This document shows, piece by piece, positions 9,564 to 17,206 of a DNA stretch of 64,000 bases (position 1 is the stretch's first letter; every line of letters begins with the position of its first letter). Location of the stretch: the NCBI GenBank assembly GCA_013377005.1, contig JACABE010000001.1, positions 20,486 to 84,485 of the forward strand. Direction: 5' to 3'. The notes under the pieces are model-generated. The model saw nothing but the letters and a program-made list of their open reading frames with translations. It was not told where the DNA came from and did not search any database. Made by a program: the position numbers and the translations under genes. Source of the stretch: Bacteroidota bacterium (lineage in GTDB: Bacteria > Bacteroidota > Bacteroidia > Bacteroidales > JACABE01).

Positions 9564-9571
9564 CAAAGTTA
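9564..9571 (-). promoter_or_regulatory. Promoter -7 box TAACTTTG for the propeller gene
   Basis: Minus-strand TAACTTTG matches TAnnTTTG, 38 bases before the ATG at 9525. Confidence 0.6.
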
Positions 9572-9656
9572 CATAATATTTTATATGTAAATAGTAAAAT
9601 GTTATTTATTTCTTAAGTTGTCCGATATTTTAGATATATCTGCATTAATTGCATAA

Positions 9657-9689
9657 AAAAAACCAACAATTTTTCAATGTTGGTTTTTT
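9657..9689. terminator. Orphan bidirectional terminator
   Basis: AAAAAACCAACA (9657-9668) pairs with TGTTGGTTTTTT (9678-9689) around a 9-base loop. It has T or A runs on both sides, yet no intact gene ends into it: the propeller gene starts below it and reads away. It probably served the decayed minus-strand locus above it. Confidence 0.7.
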
Positions 9690-9791
9690 CAATTAAACAA
9701 AAGTATTAAAATATCAAATTCTTTAAGAATTTAATAAATACTTTATTCCTAGTTAATTAAATTTAATCTTGCTATAACTTTCCCACAAAAT

Positions 9792-9851
9792 TTAAATCAA
9801 TAAGCCTATAAGAACTAAGAACCACTTATTGTCATATTTGAAATATCGCAT
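9792..9851 (-). pseudogene. 19-codon minus-strand ORF, probable gene remnant
   Basis: ATG at 9851 reads MRYFKYDNKWFLVLIGLLI then TAA. The residues look like the membrane-proximal C-terminal end of a protein rather than random sequence, and it sits 103 bases before the orphan terminator in the right orientation. It could instead be a genuine small membrane peptide. No promoter box was found. Confidence 0.3.
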
Positions 9852-9875
9852 TAATTTTTCTTATATATTTTTCAT

Positions 9876-10003
9876 GAACGCGGATGACGCAGATCCCTTA
9901 GGGAAACGCTGATAAAACGGATTATTAATATATGAAAATCAAAACATTCTGAATAATTCGTGAAAATCTGCGTTTACGGAACGTATCCGTTTAATCAGCG
10001 TTC
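9876..10003. repeat. 128 bp inverted-repeat element, copy 2
   Basis: Same organisation as the copy at 6923-7049: starts GAACGCGGATGACGCAGAT, contains the TCCCTTAGGGA mini-palindrome, later TACGGAACGTA, and ends ATCCGTTTAATCAGCGTTC. The terminal arms here pair less well (GAACGC and GAT conserved, several changes in the middle), so this is an older or degrading copy. Confidence 0.65.
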
Positions 10004-10063
10004 TAATGTTTTTATACATTAGTTACCGAAACAAAAATATGCGTATTTGCTGTTTACCACTTA

Positions 10064-10218
10064 TTATCCCAATAGCAGTAATTTTTTGCCGCTGAAACTT
10101 TCGGAAAGTGAATAATCGGCAATAGCATTGTTACCGATAACTTTATATATTCTGCCGAAGTCTGTTTGCACACTACCCAGGCCTGATTTGCTATTGGTTT
10201 CAGCGTTTTTAGTACGTA
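10064..10218 (-). pseudogene. Protein-like frame without a start, possible gene remnant
   Basis: Read on the minus strand, about 50 codons are open with a natural-looking sequence containing SKSGLGSVQTDFGRIYKVIG and ending SESFSGKKLLLLG before two consecutive stops. A stop lies a few codons above and no start codon is available. The composition is more GC-rich and more protein-like than the surrounding spacer. I do not recognise the family. It may be the C-terminal tail of a lost gene; coincidence is possible. Confidence 0.3.
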
Positions 10219-10224
10219 AGTTTG
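10217..10224 (+). promoter_or_regulatory. Promoter -7 box TAAGTTTG for the TonB-like gene
   Basis: Exact match to TAnnTTTG, 23 bases before the ATG at 10248. Confidence 0.6.
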
Positions 10225-10247
10225 TGGTAAATTAAAAAATAAAAGCC

Positions 10248-11054
10248 ATGAAAACGTCAGATATTTATTCACACGAATGGTGCGAAATCGTTTTTGAAGG
10301 TAAGAATCATGCTTATGGTGCTTACGAATTAAGAGAAAACACAGTAAAAAGGCAAATGTTTGCCATTTTAATCGCTGCAACTTTGTTTATTGGGGTAGTA
10401 GGATCGCCAATGATAATGAAACATGCCAAAAGCATAAATAATCGTTTAATCACTACCGGAGTAATTGAAATTTCCACCCACAAATTCTTAAAACCAAAGG
10501 ATAACGTTGATGGTTTTGTTAAATCGGATAAGGTACAATCGAAAATAATAAACACTGTAAAATTTCCTCCTACGCGTATAGTAGCTGATGATAATGTTCC
10601 GGATGATATAATACCAACACAAAAAGCTTTGTTTATAGACAACAGAACAATTTCTACAGCGACTATTGATGATGGGTCCACTGTTAGAGGTGAAAAGGCT
10701 ATTGGTAATAGTGTGGCTGGTATCAATAGTGTAGATACTACAACCTATATTTTTGTTAGTCAAATGCCGGCATTTCCCGGAGGATTGGAAGAATTGTATA
10801 GGTATTTGAAATCTTCTGTAAAATATCCCAACGAAGCCAGAAATATGGGTATCGGAGGTATTGTTTATACATCATTTATAATAAGTAGTACTGGTAGCAT
10901 TGAGGATATAACAATATTAAGAGGCGTAGGAGGTGGCTGCGACGATGAAGCCATAAGAGTTTTAAAAGGAATGCCTAAATGGAATCCCGGAAAACAAGAT
11001 GGCAATGCAGTAAATGTAAAATTAAATCTACCCATAAATTTTAAATTAAACTAA
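10248..11054 (+). CDS. TonB family energy-transducer-like protein
   Basis: 268 residues. A short cytoplasmic N-terminus (EWCEIVFEGKNHAYGAYELRE, typical of Bacteroidota TonB-like proteins) is followed by one membrane segment (about residues 37-57), a periplasmic linker without a strong proline-rich region, and a C-terminal TonB domain from about residue 170: FPGGLEELYRYLKSSVKYP, then GIGGIVYTSFIISSTGSIEDI and MPKWNPGKQDGNAVNVKLNLPINFKL. TonB passes proton-motive-force energy from ExbB/ExbD to outer-membrane receptors. No exbB/exbD or receptor gene is next to it. It is a single gene upstream of mfd. Confidence 0.9.
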   Translation: MKTSDIYSHEWCEIVFEGKNHAYGAYELRENTVKRQMFAILIAATLFIGVVGSPMIMKHAKSINNRLITTGVIEISTHKFLKPKDNVDGFVKSDKVQSKIINTVKFPPTRIVADDNVPDDIIPTQKALFIDNRTISTATIDDGSTVRGEKAIGNSVAGINSVDTTTYIFVSQMPAFPGGLEELYRYLKSSVKYPNEARNMGIGGIVYTSFIISSTGSIEDITILRGVGGGCDDEAIRVLKGMPKWNPGKQDGNAVNVKLNLPINFKLN

Positions 11055-11100
11055 AATCCCAAATTATAGATTATTCGTATTAAAATCCAGCAAAATCAGC

Positions 11101-11108
11101 TAACTTTG
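11101..11108 (+). promoter_or_regulatory. Promoter -7 box TAACTTTG for mfd
   Basis: Exact TAnnTTTG match, 24 bases before the proposed TTG start at 11133. Confidence 0.6.
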
Positions 11109-11132
11109 CCAAAATTTTAAAGCAATAATCAA

Positions 11133-14100
11133 TTGCAAATACTAGATTTAACAAAAATATATGCCGGGGACAAAAGAGTTTCCGGCTTAACTGCTTTGCT
11201 GCTGAAGGGAAAATCTATGCGTTACAGCATCAAAGGCTTAAGTGGTTCTTCCCTTTCGCTGGTGGCAAATGCGGTAATCAAACAGAGTCAGGGCATTCAT
11301 TTATTTATCCTGAGCGATAAAGAAAAAGCTGCCTATTTTTACAACGATCTGGAAAATTTAAGCGGTGAAGCTGAATTTGATTACGACAACAAAAACATCT
11401 TATTTTATCCTACATCTTATAAAAGACCTTATCAGGTAGAAGCTGTTGAAAACGCCAATGTATTGTTGCGTTCGGAAGTACTTAATCGTTTGAGTCATGC
11501 CAGGAAAAGTCCTGTAATCGTTACTTATCCCGAAGCCCTGTGCGAAAAGGTTATCACTCAAAAAAATCTGATACGTAATACCCTAAAGTTAAAAAAAGGA
11601 GAAAGTGTTAATCACGAATTTATTACCGATTTGCTGATTGAATACGAATTTGAAAGGGTTGATTTTGTTACTGAACCCGGGCAATTTTCTATTCGGGGTG
11701 GTTTGGTGGATGTGTTTTCGTTTTCCAACGATTTTCCGTATCGTATCGAGTTTTTCGGCGATGAGGTAGAATCCATCCGAACGTTTGATCCCGTAAATCA
11801 ATTATCGAAACAACAGTTAGACGTAATTTCAATACTTCCTAACATACAACTTCATAAGTTTGGCGAAGTTCGCGAAAGTCTGCTGCAATTCATTCCAAAG
11901 CCGGCAACAGTTTGGGTTGAAAACATGGAATATGCTTCCGAAAAAATAGATGCCGCTTTCGAAAAAGCCGAACAAGCGTATGGTGAAATTGAAACAGATA
12001 CCGGGCATAAAAAACCATATCAGCTATTTGTTACTGCCGGCGAATTTTTAAAAGAAATCCTCGATTTTAATATTTTTGAAATAGGGAATTATCCTTTTCT
12101 AAAGAATAACAAAGAGCTTGTTTTCAATACAACATCTCAACCTGTTTTCAATAAAAACTTCGAAATGCTTTTCCGCAATTTAGTGGAAAATACCGAAAAC
12201 AGCTATACCAATATCATTGTTTCGGAAAACCAGAAGCAATTTGAAAGATTGGATAGGATTTTTACAGAAATCAATACCAACAAGGAATCTGTTACTTATA
12301 CCCATCTCAGTTGTGCTCTCACCGAAGGATTTATTGATAAAGACCTTAAATTGTGTTGCTATACCGATCATCAGATTTTTGAACGTTACCACAAATATAA
12401 GCTCAACGAATTTTCGCAAAACAAAGAAGCCATCACACTCAAGGAAATCTACGACCTTAAACCCGGCGACTTTGTAACCCATACCGATCATGGAATAGGA
12501 CGATACGGAGGTCTCGAAAAAATCAATAACAATGGCAAAGAGCAGGAAGCCATCCGCTTGATTTATAAAGACGATGATATTTTGTATGTGAGCATACATT
12601 CTTTGCACCGTATTTCGAGATATTCAGGTAGAGAAGGAGCAATGCCTGCATTAAGCAGACTGGGTTCTCCTGCATGGCAAAACCTGAAAAATAAAACCAA
12701 ACAAAAAGTCAAGGATATTGCCAAAGACTTAATAAAATTGTATGCCGAACGCAAAACTGCTAAAGGATTTGCTTTTAATGCCGATACTTACCTGCAAAAT
12801 GAACTGGAAGCTTCTTTTATTTACGAAGATACGCCCGATCAGGTAAAGGCTACCAATGATGTTAAAAAAGACATGGAAGCTGACTTTCCCATGGATCGTC
12901 TGGTATGCGGAGATGTGGGCTTTGGCAAAACCGAAATAGCTGTTCGTGCTGCTTTTAAAGCGGTAAGTGATAGCAAGCAGGTTGCAGTATTGGTGCCTAC
13001 TACCATTCTTGCGCTACAACATTCCAAAACTTTTAAAGAAAGGCTCGGAGAGTTTCCTTGTAATATTGAATATATCAATCGTTTTAAAACTACAGCTCAA
13101 AAAACACAGATTTTAAAAGACCTTAAAGCAGGGAAAATAGATATTCTCATAGGAACCCATCGTTTGATAAGCAAGGATGTAGATTTTAAAGATCTTGGTT
13201 TATTGATTATAGATGAAGAACAAAAATTTGGTGTAGCGGTTAAAGAAAAACTCAAGCAAATCAAGGTAGATGTCGATACACTTACCTTAACAGCTACTCC
13301 GATACCACGTACCTTACAGTTTTCATTAATGGGAGCAAGGGATTTATCTATTATGAATACGCCACCGCCCAATCGTCATCCTATTCACACCGAGTTGCAT
13401 TCGTTTAATGAAGAAATGATTAGAGATGCTGTAATGCAAGAAGTTTCCAGGGGAGGTCAGGTGTTTTTTGTACACAATCGTGTGCAAAGTATTTTAGAAG
13501 TTGCAGGAATGTTACAACGCTTGTTGCCCGATATTAAGGTTGCGATTGGTCATGGGCAAATGGATGGGCATAAATTAGAAAAAATAATGCTCGATTTTAT
13601 TGATGGAGAATATGACGTATTATTAGCAACAACCATTATCGAAAATGGACTGGACATCCCGAATGCCAATACTATCATCATTAACGAAGCACATACTTAC
13701 GGATTGAGCGATTTACACCAATTGCGCGGTAGAGTAGGGCGTTCCAACAAAAAATCTTTCTGTTATTTAATTGCACCACCGCTTACTGTGCTTACCGACG
13801 AAGCCCGCAAAAGACTGAAAGCCATCGAAGAGTTTTCCGAAATAGGAAGCGGCTTTAATATTGCGATGCGAGATTTAGATATTCGCGGTGCCGGAGATAT
13901 TTTAGGTGGCGAGCAAAGTGGTTTTATCTCTGAGATAGGTTTTGATATGTATCATAAAATATTGGATGAAGCCATTACCGAGCTCAAAGAAAACGATTTC
14001 AGAGAATTATATTACAAAGAAGACGAAGAAATTGAGTTTGTAAAAGAATGTACCATCGAAACCGATCTGGAACTGATGATTCCCGATGAATACATCATAA

Positions 14101-14486
14101 ATATTACCGAAAGATTAAGTCTTTATAAAGAACTCGACAACTTAGAAACGGATGAAGAACTCACAGCTTTTAAAACCAGACTTGTTGACCGTTTTGGCGA
14201 AATACCTGAACCTACGGAAGAACTTATTAATACTATAAAATTAAGAAGAATTGCCAAACATATTGGTTTTGAAAAAATGATTTTAAAACAACAAAAACTG
14301 ATAGCATATTTTATTGCGAATCAGGATTCGGCTTATTTCCAATCAGCTGAGTTTACTAAATTGCTGCAATACCTGCAACTCAATCCTCGTTTGGTAAGAA
14401 TGAAAGAGAATAAAGGAAAGCTTTCCATTGTTTTCGACAATGTAGGAAGCATCAGCAAAGCATTGAACTTATTGGAACCAATATAA
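11133..14486 (+). CDS. mfd: Transcription-repair coupling factor
   Basis: 1117 residues, close to the usual Mfd length. It removes RNA polymerase stalled at DNA lesions and recruits UvrA for nucleotide excision repair. In order: a UvrB-like N-terminal region including FSIRGGLVDVFSFSNDFPYRIEFFGDEVESIR, the RNA-polymerase-interacting domain (GDFVTHTDHGIGRYGGLE...LYVSIHSLHRISRY, about residues 445-495), the RecG-like motor with Walker A GDVGFGKT (Lys599) and Walker B DEEQ (694-697), TATPIPRT, VGRSNKKSFCYLI, and the C-terminal TRCF domain. The start is TTG at 11133; an in-frame stop lies at 11118-11120, no ATG occurs before residue 29, and the promoter box sits at 11101, so TTG is the best choice. 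Confidence 0.97.
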   Translation: MQILDLTKIYAGDKRVSGLTALLLKGKSMRYSIKGLSGSSLSLVANAVIKQSQGIHLFILSDKEKAAYFYNDLENLSGEAEFDYDNKNILFYPTSYKRPYQVEAVENANVLLRSEVLNRLSHARKSPVIVTYPEALCEKVITQKNLIRNTLKLKKGESVNHEFITDLLIEYEFERVDFVTEPGQFSIRGGLVDVFSFSNDFPYRIEFFGDEVESIRTFDPVNQLSKQQLDVISILPNIQLHKFGEVRESLLQFIPKPATVWVENMEYASEKIDAAFEKAEQAYGEIETDTGHKKPYQLFVTAGEFLKEILDFNIFEIGNYPFLKNNKELVFNTTSQPVFNKNFEMLFRNLVENTENSYTNIIVSENQKQFERLDRIFTEINTNKESVTYTHLSCALTEGFIDKDLKLCCYTDHQIFERYHKYKLNEFSQNKEAITLKEIYDLKPGDFVTHTDHGIGRYGGLEKINNNGKEQEAIRLIYKDDDILYVSIHSLHRISRYSGREGAMPALSRLGSPAWQNLKNKTKQKVKDIAKDLIKLYAERKTAKGFAFNADTYLQNELEASFIYEDTPDQVKATNDVKKDMEADFPMDRLVCGDVGFGKTEIAVRAAFKAVSDSKQVAVLVPTTILALQHSKTFKERLGEFPCNIEYINRFKTTAQKTQILKDLKAGKIDILIGTHRLISKDVDFKDLGLLIIDEEQKFGVAVKEKLKQIKVDVDTLTLTATPIPRTLQFSLMGARDLSIMNTPPPNRHPIHTELHSFNEEMIRDAVMQEVSRGGQVFFVHNRVQSILEVAGMLQRLLPDIKVAIGHGQMDGHKLEKIMLDFIDGEYDVLLATTIIENGLDIPNANTIIINEAHTYGLSDLHQLRGRVGRSNKKSFCYLIAPPLTVLTDEARKRLKAIEEFSEIGSGFNIAMRDLDIRGAGDILGGEQSGFISEIGFDMYHKILDEAITELKENDFRELYYKEDEEIEFVKECTIETDLELMIPDEYIINITERLSLYKELDNLETDEELTAFKTRLVDRFGEIPEPTEELINTIKLRRIAKHIGFEKMILKQQKLIAYFIANQDSAYFQSAEFTKLLQYLQLNPRLVRMKENKGKLSIVFDNVGSISKALNLLEPI

Positions 14487-14568
14487 ACTTTTCCAAAGGA
14501 GAAACTTTATATTAATGAAAATTTAAAACTCAAAACAATTGGGAAACTGCATTATTAAAATATTTCTT

Positions 14569-14576
14569 TAATTTTG
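14569..14576 (+). promoter_or_regulatory. Promoter -7 box TAATTTTG for cysS
   Basis: Exact TAnnTTTG match, 29 bases before the ATG at 14606. Confidence 0.6.
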
Positions 14577-14605
14577 CAAAACATTTAGCGAAAGCAATCA
14601 AGACT

Positions 14606-16072
14606 ATGGAAAATAAATTACAAGTTTACAATACAATTAGCAAAAAGAAAGAAATATTTGAACCACTAAAACCACCTTTTGTTGGTATGTATGTATGTGG
14701 TCCAACGGTTTATGGAGATGGACATTTGGGTCATGCCCGCCCTGCCATTACTTTTGATTTGGTATACAGATATATACAGCATCTTGGTTATAAAGTTAGA
14801 TATGTAAGAAACATTACCGACGTAGGACATCTGGAAAATGATGCTGATGAAGGTGAAGATAAAATTGCAAAAAAAGCTCGGTTAGAACAACTTGAACCCA
14901 TGGAGGTTGCTCAATATTATATCGACAGATATCATATAAATATGGATCAACTGAACGTAAAACGTCCCAGTATTGAACCAATGGCTTCAGGTCATATTAT
15001 TGAGCAAATTGAAATGATAAAAAAGATTCTGGCTAAAGGTTTTGCTTATGAAATAAACGGTTCAGTGTATTTTGATGTTAAAAAATACAATGATAAATTT
15101 GCTTATGGCAAACTTTCAGGCAGGGTGTTGGAAGATTTATTATCCAATACGCGTGTATTAGAAGGTCAGGATGAAAAACACAATTCTTATGACTTCGCTT
15201 TGTGGAAAAAGGCACAACCGGAACATATCATGCGTTGGCCCTCACCTTGGAGTGATGGTTTTCCCGGTTGGCATGCGGAATGTTCAGCGATGAGTGCAAA
15301 ATATCTGGGCGAGCATTTTGATATTCATGGAGGTGGTATGGATTTATTGTTTCCTCATCATGAATCTGAAATTGCACAAAGCCAAGTTGCAAATAATTGT
15401 GAACCTTGTAAATACTGGATGCACAATAACATGATTACCATCAACGGACAAAAAATGGGAAAATCATTGGGTAATTTCATTACACTCAACGATTTTTTTA
15501 CCGGCAATCATCCTTCGCTGGAAAAAGCTTATAGTCCAATGTGTATAAGATTCTTTATCTTACAAGCACATTATCGTAGCACACTCGATTTTTCTAACGA
15601 AGCACTTCTCGCAGCAGAAAAAGGACTGAAAAGACTGATGCAGGGCATTGAAACACTTCAAAAGCTAAAACCATCGGCAACTTCAAGTTGTGATATTTCT
15701 AAATTGTCTGATAATTGTTACGAAGCGATGGATGATGATTTCAACAGCCCTATTGTCATTGCCAATTTGTTTGAAGGTTTAAAAATCATCAATTCTATAA
15801 ATGATGGCAAAGAAAGTATTTCAGAAAAAGATTTAGAAAGCCTGAAAAATCTTTATAATACTTTTGTTTTTGAAATATTGGGTTTAACCAACGAAACAGA
15901 TAATAATCAGTTTGATGTAATGGATGGTTTGATGCAGATGGTGCTTTCATTTCGCCAACAAGCAAAAATAAATAAGGATTATTCTGCTTCCGACAAAATT
16001 CGCGATGAACTTCTTAAGTTAGGTATTGTTGTAAAAGATGGTAAAGAGGGTTCGGTTTGGACATTAGAATAA
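14606..16072 (+). CDS. cysS: Cysteinyl-tRNA synthetase
   Basis: 488 residues. It attaches cysteine to tRNA-Cys. Class I signatures are visible: the HIGH-type motif HLGH at residues 40-43 within [17 protein letters not shown], and KMGKS at 283-287 followed by LGNFITL. The zinc-binding cysteine-specificity residues are present in [22 protein letters not shown] and the histidine-rich [11 protein letters not shown]. The DALR-type anticodon-binding helices follow (about residues 335-460). It is followed by the M28 peptidase gene after 43 bp on the same strand, perhaps co-transcribed. Confidence 0.97.
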   Translation: MENKLQVYNTISKKKEIFEPLKPPFVGMYVCGPTVYGDGHLGHARPAITFDLVYRYIQHLGYKVRYVRNITDVGHLENDADEGEDKIAKKARLEQLEPMEVAQYYIDRYHINMDQLNVKRPSIEPMASGHIIEQIEMIKKILAKGFAYEINGSVYFDVKKYNDKFAYGKLSGRVLEDLLSNTRVLEGQDEKHNSYDFALWKKAQPEHIMRWPSPWSDGFPGWHAECSAMSAKYLGEHFDIHGGGMDLLFPHHESEIAQSQVANNCEPCKYWMHNNMITINGQKMGKSLGNFITLNDFFTGNHPSLEKAYSPMCIRFFILQAHYRSTLDFSNEALLAAEKGLKRLMQGIETLQKLKPSATSSCDISKLSDNCYEAMDDDFNSPIVIANLFEGLKIINSINDGKESISEKDLESLKNLYNTFVFEILGLTNETDNNQFDVMDGLMQMVLSFRQQAKINKDYSASDKIRDELLKLGIVVKDGKEGSVWTLE

Positions 16073-16115
16073 AATTAAAGTCTTTTCTGAGACTAAAGTA
16101 TAAATATCAAAGACT

Positions 16116-17108
16116 ATGAAAAAAAGCTATGTTTTTTTTGCTATTGTGTTAGCGATGATTGTTTCCTGTAAAGAGAACAAAAAGAAAGTTGAAGAAAATC
16201 AACAAAAAACTGTTGTCAAAAAAGTTGAAATACCCGTATTTAATGCAGATTCAGCGTATTATTTTACAGAAAAACAAGTTGCATTCGGACCAAGAGTTCC
16301 CAATACTAAAGCTCAGGAATTATGTGCTAATTATTTGGTTACTATCTTAAAAAGATATTGTAAAAATGTAACTGTACAGGAATTTCAGTCAAAAGCATGG
16401 GACGGTACCTTGTTAAAAGGGAAAAATATCATTGCAAGTTTTAATCCCGATACTAACAATCGAATTTTCTTTTCTTCACATTGGGATTCCAGACCTTATG
16501 CAGATTATGATCCTGATGCGAAAAATAATAGAAAACCAATATTAGGAGCCAATGATGGGGCTGCTGGTGTTGGGATTTTGATGGAAATCGCACGTTTATT
16601 CAGCGAGAAACAACCTAAAATAGGCGTTGATCTTGTTCTTTTTGATGTAGAAGATTATGGAGAACCAAAAGGAACTACAGGCAAAGGAGAAGATAATTGG
16701 TGTTTAGGTTCACAATATTGGGCTAAAAATCCTCACAAACAAGGCTATTTTGCCAAATATGGTGTTTTGTTGGATATGGTAGCTGCTAAAAATGCTGTAT
16801 TTACAATGGAAAACACTTCCATGTATTATGCACCAGATATTATGAATATGGTTTGGAACACAGCTAATTCGTTAGGGTATAGTAATTATTTTTCAACAGA
16901 GCAAACAGGTGGATTAATAGATGATCATTTGTATATTAATAAAATAGCAAAAATACCAACTGTAGATATTGTACAACATGATCCGAATACAGTTTCGGGG
17001 TTTTTTCCTTATTGGCACACGGTTAAAGACGATATGAGTAACATCGATAAAACAACACTTACAGTAGTTGGCAATACTCTGTTAACAGTTGCTTATGGAG
17101 AAGAATAA
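16116..17108 (+). CDS. M28-family lipoprotein, glutaminyl-peptide cyclotransferase-like
   Basis: 330 residues. The N-terminus MKKSYVFFAIVLAMIVSC is a lipoprotein signal with Cys18 as the lipid anchor, so the enzyme faces the periplasm or outside. The catalytic domain matches the zinc-dependent M28 family, closest in motif layout to glutaminyl cyclases, which convert N-terminal glutamine to pyroglutamate. Visible metal-site candidates are His122 in SSHWDSRPYAD, Asp147 in LGANDGAAGVG, Glu179 in LFDVEDYG, and His301 in YWHTVKDDM. The HWDSRPYAD and DVEDYGEP wording is more like glutaminyl cyclases than aminopeptidases, but substrate is inferred. Glutaminyl cyclases process many exported Bacteroidota proteins with N-terminal Gln after signal cleavage, which fits the SxAQ-type signal sites in this window. 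Confidence 0.85.
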   Translation: MKKSYVFFAIVLAMIVSCKENKKKVEENQQKTVVKKVEIPVFNADSAYYFTEKQVAFGPRVPNTKAQELCANYLVTILKRYCKNVTVQEFQSKAWDGTLLKGKNIIASFNPDTNNRIFFSSHWDSRPYADYDPDAKNNRKPILGANDGAAGVGILMEIARLFSEKQPKIGVDLVLFDVEDYGEPKGTTGKGEDNWCLGSQYWAKNPHKQGYFAKYGVLLDMVAAKNAVFTMENTSMYYAPDIMNMVWNTANSLGYSNYFSTEQTGGLIDDHLYINKIAKIPTVDIVQHDPNTVSGFFPYWHTVKDDMSNIDKTTLTVVGNTLLTVAYGEE

Positions 17109-17165
17109 ATCAAACTTACTCGTTTATTAGTTTGCAAATTCTTATCAATTATTGAAAAAATATAA

Positions 17166-17173
17166 TAAATTTG
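17166..17173 (+). promoter_or_regulatory. Promoter -7 box TAAATTTG for the SprE/PorW-like gene
   Basis: Exact TAnnTTTG match, 33 bases before the TTG start at 17207. Confidence 0.5.
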
Positions 17174-17206
17174 CAAAAAATGAGTTATTAAAACCAAAAA
17201 CAGGCT

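Larger units (their letters stand above)
9526..10247. other. 722 bp intergenic region with remnants of a decayed locus
   Basis: No intact gene is seen. In order it holds the propeller gene promoter, an orphan bidirectional terminator (9657-9689), a 19-codon minus-strand ORF (9792-9851), the second inverted-repeat element (9876-10003), a protein-like but startless minus-strand frame (10064-10218) and the TonB gene promoter. Two minus-strand pieces plus an orphan terminator suggest a broken gene. Confidence 0.6.

Noticed and set aside
10054..10380. 108-codon minus-strand frame overlapping the TonB gene
   Set aside because: It crosses the start of the clear TonB-like gene and its residues do not look natural. 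Only the shifted frame 10064-10218 looks protein-like.
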